Below, in pieces: positions 1 through 11,970 of a DNA stretch of 64,000 bases. The translations under genes were made by a program, and so were the position numbers. Position 1 is the first letter of the stretch, and each line of letters opens with the position of its first letter. The stretch comes from Membranipora membranacea (lineage: Eukaryota; Bryozoa; Gymnolaemata; Cheilostomatida; Membraniporidae), in assembly GCA_914767715.1 (NCBI GenBank), contig OU612067.1:15259001-15323000 (forward strand). Reading direction: 5' to 3'. The notes beneath the pieces were generated by a model, which was not told where the DNA came from, ran no database searches, and saw nothing but the letters and a program-made list of their open reading frames with translations.

Positions 1-100
1 GCTTTGACTATGTGAATTGTACGCTGCTATATTATATTGATAATGTTTTTTTTTCACAATATTACCCAAACTGAATGTTCTTTTACTTTGCGTACAATTG

Positions 101-106
101 AATAAA
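101..106 (+). promoter_or_regulatory. Poly(A) signal of a predicted upstream lectin paralogue
   Basis: AATAAA at the position equivalent to the AATAAA 220 bases after the lectin stop codon in the second copy (5859-5864). The coding part of the predicted gene would lie left of the window. Confidence 0.4.
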
Positions 107-383
107 ATATTTGAGTTAAATTATTGTTGGCGATTAAGGTTAAGACTTGGGATTAGGAGTTTGATTGCATTTGTTGCAATGTGTATCATTTGGAGATGTG
201 ACGCAAGTAAGTGCAGGGATCGAGAAGCGGCCCTGCTCCTGGATTCTCACTCATCCCATACTACATCTCTGCAGCACCTGCAGAAACAATAGGCGAAATT
301 ATTTTTCGGATGATGCCTGCTGATCAGCTATGAGCTGATCCTTCTGATTCACAAATAATATATTGTGAATCAGAAGAATCAGC

Positions 384-587
384 TTTGATTAAGCATAGTA
401 CAAACAGGAAATTCCAACAGAATATGGCACTGCGTCTCAACCCCAACCTAAATAATATACAACAAAATTGTTGTATATTCCTCTGAACCCTCATTCATAC
501 ATCAAAAAATTACAAAGGTTGGGGTTGAGTCGCAGTGCCATATTCTGTTTGAAATTCCTGTTTGTACTATGCTTAATCATAGCGGCT
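384..587. repeat. Foldback (inverted-repeat) element, copy 1
   Basis: Two arms of about 65 nt (roughly 384-448 and 518-586) are near-perfect reverse complements, starting GATTAAGCATAGTAC, around a short spacer. The spacer itself contains a small palindrome (TACAACAAAATTGTTGTA). No coding capacity. It has the shape of a MITE or foldback element, and the same element sits in the other duplicate. Two smaller palindromes lie just left of it, around 318-368. Confidence 0.75.
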
Positions 588-3080
588 TCGTATGTGAGAA
601 TTTGAAAAAAAAAAATTCTGACCTCAATGATGATCCTTTTGACAGCATGTTTAACGTTATAGAAAAATCACACAAAATGTATCTACCTTTGATGGTCTGT
701 GCTGATCGTGATAAATTTGTAATACTGCTGAAAATTAGGGGGGTGTGTCATTTAACCAGTACTTCAGTGGAAACTAGCAATAAAATTGGCTCTTACATAT
801 TCGATCTGTCTCAAATTGTTGCTTAAATTCTCATAATATCATCAAATTTAAAAAATCACACACATTATGACATGACGTAAAAAGCCACTTCGGGCTCATC
901 ATATAGTATTTTCAACCCAAAATTAGGATGAACTTTATCTCTAAGAATAAGTATAAACTATTTTGCAATTTCTAGCAATCAAATTAGCTCAGCCATCCAC
1001 ATTGCTAAAAACAGCCTTTTCGGCCTCATCTCTTTGATAAAATAACACAACGTCATCCAATCCTATTTTTGATGAGCTATTAACAATCAATAGCTCGGCA
1101 GCTGTACAACGATGTATAGAAAGTTGAGATTTGCTGACCCCCGTGTCTCTACCTTCACTCCGCTTTCAACCTAGTTTACATGTTAAGTTTCGTTAAAAGC
1201 CATGCCCCCTATAATGACTGATCTGGTATATTTTGTGAGAAAAAGTTGCAATGATGGCACATTCAAAACTGAAATTTGGCATGTTTCGGTTACATATATG
1301 AATATCATATTCAAACTCCCATACCTAGGTTGAGTTTCAACTCGAAGTTGATCTGTTGGTGTATTGGGATGGGATTGGGATCGTAGATCGTCAACAGTAA
1401 ATGAGCTTCATAGCGATTCATTTAAATTGCAACCTGCAATCATGTAGAAACGATGCATAGAAAATATTCTCGTTTGAGTAGGAATTTACTTCCTTCTACA
1501 TCAAATAAACAAGAGTAAAATGTGACATAAAATGTGAACACAGGTACATACATAGAAATCAAATGCAATAGTTATCCGAAAAAATACATACAAGTTATTG
1601 ATCCAATATGCATTCGTTAATCCGCATCCACAATAACAGTATGTTAATAAAGGTACAGTTTTATGTCTGTAAAAACTCCCACTTTTAAATAGACGGAGTG
1701 ATGGCAGGCTAAACTAACAATATCGCCATCTGAGCCAACACTGATTTAACCAAGGAAAATTGTACAAGAAAGTATTTGTCACAAATAGCTAGAAATAACA
1801 GAAAGCTGTACTCTTAGTTACAAAAGAAAGCATGATAATGAAGTGTCACTATGAACAAATTTCTATATTCATCAATACAGTTAATTATGGTTCATGCTGG
1901 TCAGGGCACACTGAAACAGTTGGGTTTAGTTTCGTTTGTCATTTATTATAAGGAGTTATGCCACTAATATCAATGAGAAGATAACTCGTAAATCTTCAGA
2001 AATTGAGTACAAATGTTCCATCAGGGCTCCATGTTATACAAGAGAAACTGATTATATAGGAAAGCTTAATTATATTCTATCTATCATAATTGGAATCGAA
2101 CATACACTCCTTTTATAACTGGTTTGCACTTTTTATGGCTACAGAGGAAAGTTCGTCTCCGCTGACTATGTAAAAAGAGTATAATATGAGTCACAATTAC
2201 AATTAATAGTGGGCTCACAGTCTATTATCACAACAGCTAGTACAAGACAAGAGCATGGGTCAGTGGGGGATGGAATTGTATTGTAGTTTTATTCGCATTT
2301 TCTACCCATTTCATGGCAGACCTCAAAGAGAAGCTGTCCTCCCATAAAAGTTCCGAGTGGCTGTAAGCACATTTTGCCCTATATCCTCTTCTTCAGAGTG
2401 ATTGTCAATTTGTTAGTGCCCTGACAAGTGAGAACACAAGCAGCACTAGGTTGACTCTCAGAACCAGCTTTGGCCTACTGTTGTATTTTTGACTTACAAG
2501 TTCTTTCTACAATTACAGTGATACTGGTAAAGATTTCTGAGTAGAGCTTAGATCTATGATCAGGAGCTGCAGATGTGGTAAGAATATCTCCACCTCTCCA
2601 GCGAGTCGAGTTTACAGTGTTCCACCATTTGGCCTTTTGTCACAGCAAAAAGTGTATACAGCTACAGGAGCTCCAGTGAGACCAAAGTGTAGAATATATG
2701 TTAGTAGAACTACTATCAATTTCTTAGGAAGTTTAAACCGCAGTGATTACAAACAAAAATGTCTCAACGTTCAGTTTGATGGACAAAGAGATGTGTTCAC
2801 AGAGACAGTATAGAGTCAGAGGTGCAGTCTTAAAAAATAATTGCTCTCCTGATATTAGGTGAAATATGCTAAAGGTTAACTTGTTACTGATGTTACAGAG
2901 TTGCTAGAAAAGAAAAATCAGATTGTTTCATCATTATCTTTCATTGAGCATATGAGCATGTAGACCCCAGGTGGGGAGCATTGCAACAATTTCTTTAATT
3001 TATCAAACCATTCAAAACAGCAACACTGTATTCAGTCACCTGTAAATACCTTTACTTCATACAAAAAAGTACTTACTTGT

Positions 3081-3826
3081 ACGCTGTGTTTTTCTCTTGA
3101 ATATGCAAAATTGGAACTCGATTGATCATTGTGATTATTGTCAAGGCCATTGGTATTCTGTCTTGTCATGAATATCATAACTCTCGATACGAATCTGGTG
3201 ACAAGGAAACCAAACTCGATCTGAAAACCCTTATGATTCCATGTTTTTAAAGGGAACAACTCGCTTATCGAATACAATTAAGAATACATGAGACTGCAAG
3301 CTGCACTAATAAATTAAACTCAAATTAACTAAAATGAAAAGAAACTGCGAAATAAATGTAAATATGGATAAATGATATGTGTTGATATTTATGATGACAT
3401 GAGTAGGTGGTACAAACATTATCCGCCCAAAAAAGTGCGACTGCATTTCCTCAAATTCAATTCATTCTTGATATTCGAGATGAGAAGATCGATGTTTGAA
3501 TTATATTTTGATGATAAAGGAAAGGTCACAAGCGTCTTCCTTATTCTATTGCACACTATCACATATAAAAAAGAAGGACACTTTGTAAGTATATAGCCAA
3601 ACCGTTTGCTACATTCAGGTTCAGGATCTCCATCTCTTTGATCTATATAATACCTTCGTTTTGAAATCTTGTCTTCAAATCGACATGAGATCCCAAAAGA
3701 AGATCTCCGAGCTGTGATATGTTGCACCTAAAGATTATTTATGAGGAAGTTGATGTTGAAGCTCTATTGTATCATAATCTATACTCGTCATCTTCACTTT
3801 AGCCAAACCTTTCAACTGAAGAAGAC
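3081..3826. other. Single-copy spacer upstream of the lectin gene
   Basis: Sequence between the end of the duplicated segment and the lectin start codon. Opposed open frames overlap at 3372-3596 (+) and 3419-3727 (-); neither resembles a known family and they exclude one another. The lectin promoter and 5' UTR should lie in the right part, but no convincing TATA box or initiator is visible. Confidence 0.4.
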
Positions 3827-5639
3827 ATGGCTGTCACCATACTACAGGTACAGATGCTGTGCTCAGTGGCCCTTTTTACATCATCTCTGGAAGCAGGTGA
3901 GGCTATATTTTAACTATTATGGATGTAGGTGATAGTCTAAGTAGCATATACTTATTAATGGGGGTATGTAGTCTAAGCCTTCAGTAACCCCCAGAATCAG
4001 ACCATCTGGTAACTTTGAGTAACTCTAGTCAGAGAATTCTACTGATCATGTTCTTCAAAATTTAATGAAATGAAAACATTTACTTTTTTACTTTTAGTCG
4101 TATCTCATACTCAATAATCCATGTCTCCTTTTGTTTAAAGCAGCGGAAAACATTGTTGAATCGGGTGAAGATTATTCATATTAATGTATAACTGTTGTAG
4201 GTTGTCGAAATGGGTGGATCCAAGGATTCAACTCTTGTTACAAGTTTGTGACCAACCAGCGTCTTCTCTGGCATCAAGCTCAGGATAAATGTGAAGAGAT
4301 GGGAGGCAGTCTGGCAACCATCGAGTCCTGGAATGAACTGTATTGGCTGAAAGGATATAGGGCCAGTTCACCGATCCTCGGGTAAGTCTCCTTCAATATA
4401 TCCATGTGACTCTACCTCCTATCATACTGCCTGCAGAATAGCCTTGTTACATGTCTATCTCTCCAGCACATAAAAAGTGGCGCTGCCTTCCATCAAGGGA
4501 GGCAACTGCAAAAGTTCAAGGTTATTACCGTAATATCTCACTTATAAGGCACCGGCCTTATAAGTGAAGCGCCTCCCTCAGAGAAAACAAAAAATCTTCA
4601 ATTAAACGGCACCTCACAGCTATAGGCACCCCTTTGGGAAAAAGGCTGCTCTCAGTGGGATTCGAACTCCGCTTAGCTATGCAGCCTTGCATATAAGCAA
4701 CGGATTTGGTCCAAGTCAAATATAAAGACACACTGCTTGCAGATCGACTCTGTGATACGAGTTTCTCTGCACCGTAGCGACAATGCCACAAAATGGCCCA
4801 ATTGACCTAATTACACTTCACCTATAGAAGCTAACTTTTATCCAGTTTAGGTGGGGTAATTTCTCAGTTTGCGAACTCAAGCACATTTGAATTAGTTCAG
4901 TCGCTACAGTGCAAAAATAACCAACTTGAATTGATTGGTGCACATGCGCAAAATGATATAAAGATGCTCCAAATGATAGCCAATCCCATATGCTCCTCTC
5001 TTATAGACGCCTTCATATATAAGGCGCGCCCTATAGGTCAGGTATTAATTCAAGCCCTATGCTGCAGAGATGAACGTATGCCTCAACAGTGCGCACATGC
5101 GCAGAGTGACCTCATAATGGTTGTTCATCTAACAATCAATTAGTAAATCCAATTGAATCAGGCAAATGGACCACAAAAATTTTAGGTTATTTGTACGGTG
5201 ATATGTATTTAGTCAGATTTTACATATATATACAAAAATAATTGTGAGCTTGATTGTCATAATAGGGCAATTTGCATCCTAGATCATACATTTGAAGAGA
5301 CTATGGCTACACATTGCTGTGATCTTCAGTTAACTTAGATATCAGAACTTTATATACACTGTACTTTGTAGATCACGCGGCATGTGGTTGGGTGGCTATA
5401 AAGGTCCAGACAACAAGTGGTACTGGAAGGGGCGGGTAGCTGACGTACCCATGAACATATCAGCCTGGGTAACTGGCCAACCAAACAACTGCTGTGGGGG
5501 TCAAGGTTGTCTCGCCATGATTGGAGATAACCCACTTTGGTATCCAAGCATGCCGGCACATGAAGCGTTTGGATTTGATGATGGATCTTGTGACAGAATC
5601 ATTCTCAAATACATTTGTGAGCGTGATCTCAATAACTAA
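3827..5639 (+). CDS. Secreted C-type lectin-like protein (3 exons, 172 aa)
   Basis: Exons 3827-3896, 4201-4381 and 5372-5639 join in phase (70+181+268 = 519 nt, 173 codons with stop) with GT-AG introns. Exon 1 is a signal peptide: Met, then a hydrophobic core (MLCSVALF) ending near SSLEA. Exons 2-3 form one C-type lectin domain. It has the N-terminal Cys pair (GCRNGW...NSCYKF), the DKC cysteine that pairs with YICE near the end, the MWLGG core in place of WIGL, and the inner pair GCLAM/GSCDR. The carbohydrate loop reads GQPNN, neither the mannose-type EPN nor the galactose-type QPD, and the usual WND calcium motif is replaced by DDGSCDR. Sugar specificity and calcium dependence are therefore uncertain. 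Such proteins are typically soluble immune or adhesion lectins in invertebrates. Its 3' flank is duplicated at 1-300, which suggests a tandem lectin family. Confidence 0.88.
4640..4725 (-). repeat. Possible tRNA-derived SINE fragment
   Basis: In lectin intron 2 the minus strand carries GAGTTCGAATCCCACT, a good match to a pol III B box. No clear A box or cloverleaf is visible, so this is only a possible SINE fragment. Confidence 0.25.
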
Positions 5640-5858
5640 ACAATGAAACTACTCAATTGGTTATGAATTTGCTGCAAAAATATTCGTCAGAACAAGGCCA
5701 CTACTGGTAAAATGTCTTTACTAAACAAATCCAAACCAATGTTCTTTGAAATGCTTTGACTATGTGAATTGTACGCTGCTATATTATATTGAAAATGTTT
5801 TTTTTCACAATTGACAATATGACCGAAACTGAATGTTCTTTTACTTTGCATACAATTG

Positions 5859-5864
5859 AATAAA
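5859..5864 (+). promoter_or_regulatory. Poly(A) signal of the lectin gene
   Basis: AATAAA 220 bases after the lectin stop codon, in a T-rich 3' flank; conserved in the duplicate at 101-106. Confidence 0.6.
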
Positions 5865-6135
5865 ATATTTGGGTTAAATTATTGATGGCGTTTATGTTTA
5901 AACTGAAAGTTTGACTGCATTTGTTGCAATGTGTATCACTTGGAGGTGTGACGCCAGTAAGTGCAGGGGTCGAGCAGCGGCCCGCTCCTGATTTCTCACT
6001 CATCCCATACTACATCTCTGCGGCACCTGCAGAAACAATAGGCGAAACTATTTTTCGGATGATGCCTGCTGATCAGCTATGAGCTGATTCTTCTGAGTCA
6101 CAATATAATATATTGTGAATCAGAAGAATCAGCTT

Positions 6136-6338
6136 TGATTAAGCATAGTACAGACAGGAAATTCCAACAGAATATGGCACTGCGTCTCAACCCCAACCTA
6201 AATAATATACAACCAAATTGTTGTATATTCCTCTGAACCCTCATTCATACAACAAAAAATAAAAAAGGTCGGGGTTGAGAGGCAGTGCCATATTCTGTTG
6301 GAATTTCCTGTTTGTACTATGCTTAATCAAAGCGGCTT
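6136..6338. repeat. Foldback (inverted-repeat) element, copy 2
   Basis: Counterpart of the foldback element at 384-587, with the same outer arms (GATTAAGCATAGTAC and its reverse complement). Here the outer ends are more symmetrical (CTTTGATTAAGC / GCTTAATCAAAG). It duplicated with the segment rather than inserting independently. Confidence 0.7.
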
Positions 6339-7847
6339 CGTATGTAAGAACTTTGATGGTCTGTGCTGATCTTGTTAAATTTGTAATACTGCTGAAAATT
6401 AGGGGGGTGTGTCATTTAAACAGTACTTCAGTCGAAACTAGCAATAAAATTGGCTCTTACTTAGGGGAGGGGGGGGGGCTAGTTGAGACAAAAATCACTT
6501 TTTTGTCACCCACGCCTATGAATATTATATGAGTGTCTGGATGCTATATTATACTTCATTATTTTGTGCAATATGTGTGATGAGTTTGGAAGCCCAGCCT
6601 TGGTTGATTCTGTTTGGCGGCCGTTTTCATCAAGGTCCAAAACCCGTCTCAACGTGCCCTATGGGCGGGTAAGTTGAGACAGTGTGTGGGGCAGGTTGAG
6701 ACGCGGTAAAAAAATCATTGGTGATCATGTGAAAATAAATGAAAGAAATGTAAGATTATATTTTATGCTTATAACAATGATTATTTATTTGTATAGCATG
6801 TTTTGTACTCCAACCAACATATATATATATGGGAATATAAACTTTTGCAACACAACATCAAACTGTCAGATGCAGCAAACGATTAACCGTACAAGAAAAT
6901 GAGAGGGACACACACAGTCAAAATCTTTGACAACGGGGATAACAAATTTTATATCCAAAAGTGAGACAGTACAAAACTAAAGGTCAATCACATATCATAT
7001 AAAGACACAGTGCAGTGAATAACTTGTTAATATTCAACCAACACATTTCTGTACCAGACCCTGGGCCGAAACCATAAAAATTGATAACCACTCATAAGCT
7101 GGATTAGAACTCCCATAAAAATATGACACTTGTCAAAACTAATTACCTTTGCGCCTATTATCGGTGATTGGTTTCAAAAAAGCGGAGAAAAACAATGAGC
7201 TTGCAAAAGTCAAAAGCTAAGACTAAGTGTGAAGTCTAGGTCACCAGACATCATAACACAAATTGCACTGGTTTCTGATTATATTTTTCTGTCATAAGCT
7301 CCATTGTCATCCACATGTTGTCAATTTGAATAGCTATGGTGATCTGTTTCGGCGTGATTATTATAGGCTTGACCTGCTTGTTGTGAGAGCTTGCTGCTTG
7401 TTCGCTGACTTCGAATTGATGATAGGAGAACCAAGAACTTTAGAGTTATAGATATGAAATCGAATCAGGGCGATAGTGTAGTAGAGTATGCATTGAGATT
7501 TAACCCAGCATGTTGTACAGACAGGAAATCACCATTAACCCCACATAATCTGTAAAACAAAACAAAGCAAAGTTAATTTAAATTCAATTATTACTAAGAG
7601 CTTAAACTAAGACCGAACAGAAACATACTTAAACATTTCAGTGAAGGGTTAAAGCTCAAACATCATAGGTTATCATTATTGAAATTTATCTAGACACAGG
7701 CTATATGGTGATGGAAAATAGTAATATTGTAGTAAAGAGAGGGAATAATACACTGAGGGCGTATTGAAATATAACAAAACATAATCACAGGGCCATGAGA
7801 AATCTGGGCACGTGAAACAACCCGTGGAGAATCACACAACGGGAAAA

Positions 7848-8090
7848 CAATAGAAGTCACAAAAGATCTTCAAAACAACCCTGGAAAGATTGCGGAGTTA
7901 GAAAACCAATATATTGCACCATAGGAAACAGGTGCAGTTGACACCATAAGCTATTTGAAAATAACGAGCAATAGAAGTCACAAAAGATCTTCAAAACAAC
8001 CCTGGAAAGATTGCAAAATCAGGAAAACCAACAGATTACACCATGGATAAACAGGTGCACTTGACACCATAGATTATCTGAAAATAACCG
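7848..8090. repeat. Two tandem 121-bp units inside the transposon
   Basis: TAGAAGTCACAAAAGATCTT starts at 7851 and again at 7972, with the following ~100 bases also repeated with moderate divergence (for example the ACAGGTGCA..TTGACACCATA block). No coding sense. Confidence 0.75.
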
Positions 8091-8461
8091 AAACAAAAGT
8101 GAGGGAAGGTCAAGCAAAGGACAGACTAACCATGTTTTGACAGCTAGATAATTGAAACTGACAAAACAGCAAATCAAAAGAGTGTAATGACGAAATTGAG
8201 GCTAAAACCAATAACAAGGTTAACACCTTTACGCCTGTAAATGCAAACGTGGCACAATAACAGGACAGCAAACCAGCACTATAAAAGCCTGATGGACACT
8301 TGTAAAAATCAGTCAGCGCCAGGGAGCGGGTTCACGACGTACAGCATTACAGATTTAATCAGAGAATTATCTGATTCAGTCAGCCCAAAGAGGCACATCT
8401 ACAGAGAGGAAAATTGTCTAAAAACTTTTAGACACATTCAGCCAACAGATCTTTTGGCAAG

Positions 8462-8945
8462 ATACACAGAGATACAAATACCGCGATTCACAGCGAGGAA
8501 CCTAGTCTAACATAGTTTAGATATACAGAGATACAAATACCGCGATTCACAGCGAGGAACCCAGTCTAACATAGTTTAGATATACAGAGATACAAATACC
8601 ACGATTCACAGCGAGGAACCCAGTCTAACATAGTTTAGATATACAGAGATACAAATACCGCGATTCACAGCGAGGAACCCAGTCTAACATAGTTTAGATA
8701 TACAGAGATACAAATACCGCGATTCACAGCGAGGAACCCAGTCTAACATAGTTTAGATATACAGAGATACAAATACCGCGATTCACAGCGAGGAACCCAG
8801 TCTAACATAGTTTAGATATACAGAGATACAAATACCACGATTCACAGCGAGGAACCTAGTCTAACATAGTTTAGATATACAGAGATACAAATACCGCGAT
8901 TCACAGCGAGGAACCCAGTCTAACATAGTTTAAATACACAGAGAT
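8462..8945. repeat. 59-bp minisatellite, about 8 copies, inside the transposon
   Basis: Head-to-tail units starting at about 8462, 8521, 8580, 8639, 8698, 8757, 8816 and 8875, each containing ATACAGAGATACAAATACC and ACAGCGAGGAACC. Copies differ at only a few positions (CCGCG/CCACG, CCCAG/CCTAG), so expansion or homogenisation is recent. An open frame at 8241-8510 runs into the array but looks fortuitous. Confidence 0.93.
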
Positions 8946-9614
8946 ATCACACTGAATATCACACAGAATTCGAGGTCATCTGCACCAAGGGTACGATCTT
9001 ATTATAAAGATTTTGAATGTTTATGTATTTTTATGACTAAATGATAAATGCCAAGATATTATTGTCAAATTATTGATTAATTTATTGCCTGACGAATAGA
9101 ACCATATTTATATTTTGTTATTATTGTTTAAAATAAATCCTTGAGCAATTCCACCGAGAATTGCACCAAACTCAAAACTAAACCAGTGCTCAGTAGTTGA
9201 GGCTAGCGCACATTGTACGATAGTAGCTCTACTTACCGCTGAGGTATTGTTGATCAACAGTTCAGTTGTGTTTTGAAGTCTCTCTTTAATAACCGAATTA
9301 TCAGCAATTATAAGTCCAGATCTGCTACCATTGCATTCGCACAATTTGAACCATACATATCGCAGATTCTAAAACAGAAAATTGGAGGATAGTTTATTAT
9401 TTGGGATTTGAGCCAAGGAGTGAACAACTCCAAATTACAGTCCGATTAATCAAACACAAAATTCATTCACAATAAATATCATACTATATTACATAAAACA
9501 CGAAGTAAACGTATAAAATTCCATGCTGATAAAACCATGACATTTATAATGCAACCAGCATTTATTTCCGTACCAAACCATTAAAGTGAGTCAACATAAT
9601 ATTGGTACTATTGG

Positions 9615-11526
9615 TTAGCCATGAATACAGCTTAGGTCTACATCAAATGCACGCTTGGCAGCGCACCTCGCCGTGCCACTGATTACTGATTGTTCTGGTA
9701 AGACTTGTGTGATATCAATGATGTCAACCGTGTCTGTTTCTGGGTTATCAGGGAGTAGAAAGTGGTTTGTACCGGTCTTCTTTAGAAATGCTACCATAGC
9801 ACTTCCATCTTCAATACTCTTTACTTGGCCAACACACAGGTGCTTCATCTTTTTGCTTTCATACTGCACCACCACATATGAACCTTCCTTCACGCTGCAA
9901 ATGGTAAGGCATTAACAGCAAGTTAATCTTTACTTTCCTTTCAATCATTAACTACAATATATAATCGATCAATCTATCAATATCTAATCTACTAACAAAC
10001 AGGAAATAGATACCCAAGGTTATATTTTATCGCACCTAAATGGCTGATCATCATCATTGACGTTGTTCAAAATCCTCTGAATATTTGTCATCACTATCGG
10101 ATTCTATGGGTACACAGTCCTCTTCTTCACTGGTCTCGACATCCGGTTGAGGCACCTTCTTCAAAACTCTCTTCTTGACTTTCTTTGGGATATTTCCACT
10201 TGTGCTAGGCCCTGTCGGTACCTCGGGCGGCTCTGATTGTGTCTTCTCAGGGGTTTTAGTAAGAATAATAGAAGTACCTTTCTTACTCTTTGTTGTCCTC
10301 TTTCTAGGAGCAGCCTTTGGATATGGGCGAATATCAGCAGGGCTGGTGCCAGTTTTTGCAGTTCTGACCACAGAACTAGTAGATGGAGTGTTGATGAACT
10401 CCAAGTCTAGTTCCATAACTGCATCTGCACTCCCACCATCGTCACCATACTGCTCCATGGCTACACCTTCTCTCCCTATATCTTGATCAGTGACTGCGCT
10501 GGGAAGGAAGTCGCTATCTGTAAAGACATTGATATCCATTGGGTATATCCCAGTTTTTTTGAACCCATCAGTTATGTTCTCCGGGGTCTGGGCTTTCAGA
10601 AGGGCTTACCCAGCTAGCTCACCTATGTCATAAAGACCAAGAGTTTTCCCAGGATTGGAAAGCTGCAATTCATTACACGCTGTGTTGTAATAAGTTTGGT
10701 ATGGGCATATACAGAGACATCTAGCGGTTGCAGTCGGTGAGTTGTGTGAGGAGGAAATGTTAGCATAACTACGCCATTTTCTTTTGCTGCCTTGATTGCC
10801 TTGAGGCTCATGTGGCTTTTATGGTTGTCCAGCAATAGTAACACAGGGTTATCCAGGGATGGCTTGGCATGTTTGATGGAATGGTTCATCCAGACATCAA
10901 AGTTTGGCGCTGTCATCCATCCTGTCTCATGAAATAGCCCAAGTGAGTTTGTTGGTGTCCCCCTCATATAAGCTTCAGTGTTTCGGTCAGTCTTCCTGGG
11001 CCAGATAAAAGTAGGCGGTATGCTAGTGCCAGATGAGCTAACACAGCACACCCCTGTTACCAAAACGCCTCTTTCTGCACTTGTAACCTGCCCCAACTGC
11101 TTAACTTTTTTGTCAGCTACGACCCTTGGAGGATTGTGAACTGTCGTTATCTTAGTTTCATCCATGTTATGTATGTTTCCTGGTTCTATCTTGTAATTTT
11201 TTAGAGCATCATCAAGATTTTTGAAGAAGGTCTTCACGTTGTGCCTATTAAAGCTGGATGCCCGCCCAAGACTTGGCCATGACACATTCTGGAGCATGTT
11301 ATTAAGTACTCTTGTAGCTCTTTTTCATCTTCCTTTGTGAAAACAATCCGTGGCTGTTTGTATCCACAGTGGTCCTTATTTTCCATCCCCTAGACAAAGT
11401 CATCTTGTCGACTTTAGCCTCTGCTGCGGCCCGCCTCAGTGTGTAACCCTCTTTCATCAGTGACAAAGCTTCGGCCATTGGGCCGGTCTCACCCCACTTC
11501 GTTTTTCTCTTATACACTCGCACCAT
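9615..11526 (-). pseudogene. Broken pogo/Tigger-like transposase
   Basis: Minus-strand pieces in order. 11302-11526 has the N-terminal psq/CENP-B-type helix-turn-helix (VRVYKRKTKWG, then LRRAAAEAKVDKMTL). 10623-11297 is the DDE_1 catalytic core, with the first Asp in NMDET, the second in LLLLDNHKSH, then HRLQPLD. 10054-10539 is an acidic, Ser/Pro/Lys-rich tail. 9615-9893 is a C-terminal module (VVVQYESKK...) seen in invertebrate pogo-family proteins. The reading frame shifts after the HTH (near 11320-11330) and again after HRLQPLD (near 10690), and an in-frame TAA lies at 10606-10608. The linker between HTH and catalytic core is much shorter than usual, so an internal deletion is likely. The last piece follows a good splice acceptor (TTTGCAG), so the intact gene may have had an intron. 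It cannot encode active transposase. Confidence 0.85.
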
Positions 11527-11970
11527 GATTCTAAAAATGCCATCAATTGACAGTTTGAAATACCTGTATGATATGCATACCGTTTAGCAAGCAAATCCCC
11601 AGCTCATCTTTGGAGACAAACAGAAAAATTTAAGACAAACTGTTAGGAATGGAAGAATCACATTTGGCATGTATTCACTTAAGATATTGACTCATGTTTT
11701 GGTACCATAGTTGTCTAACCTGGAAGCTTTTGCTAGGTATAACATACATTACAGCATACATTGTAAAAACTTAATTTTGGTATGCAAAAACACACATAAG
11801 TTCACTTACCATTCAACATGTGCCTTTCAGCTGCAAAACAAGTATGTCTGCTAGTTGACCTATAACAGAGTTCTTTTGTGTGTGAGGTAGAAAGTACTGC
11901 ATGGAAAACCCTGAGAAATATTTCAAAGTATCAACTTGCCCCACGTCTCAACTAGCCCCCCCTACCCCTA

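Larger units (their letters stand above)
1..3080. repeat. Duplicated segment, copy 1
   Basis: This segment aligns along its length with 5753-6462 plus 11970-14378, with scattered substitutions and small indels. Homology is already present at base 1, so the duplication probably starts left of the window. It ends after the shared tract ACTTACTTGT (3080 here, 14378 in the other copy). The first ~300 bases match the 3' flank of the lectin gene at 3827-5639, including its AATAAA, so they are probably the 3' UTR of an upstream lectin paralogue. Short open frames inside (for example 1936-2118) have many amino-acid changes between copies and look non-coding. Copy 1 lacks about 126 bases present in copy 2 at 12439-12564. 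Confidence 0.9.
6464..11968 (-). mobile_element. Pogo/Tigger-like DNA transposon, 5.5 kb, degenerate
   Basis: The element is bounded by TA dinucleotides (6462-6463 and 11969-11970), the target duplication expected of the Tc1/mariner/pogo superfamily. Its ends are imperfect terminal inverted repeats: a G-run followed by GGCTAGTTGAGAC at the left, and the reverse complement GTCTCAACTAGCC followed by a C-run at the right. The motif GTTGAGAC recurs below the left end (near 6640, 6670 and 6690), as expected for transposase binding sites. The same site is empty at 798-799 in copy 1, which gives an exact insertion boundary. It carries a broken transposase on the minus strand in its right half, and non-coding DNA with two tandem-repeat blocks in its left half. 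It is long for a pogo element, and the left 3 kb has no recognisable gene. Confidence 0.9.

Noticed and set aside
569-826. Open frame shared by the duplicates (also 6275-6532)
   Set aside because: The start differs between copies, the transposon insertion truncates one, and the frame partly covers the foldback element, so it is likely non-coding.
1936-2118. 60-codon open frame present in both duplicates (also 13237-13419)
   Set aside because: The two versions differ by many amino-acid changes with no sign of constraint, and no family resemblance is seen.
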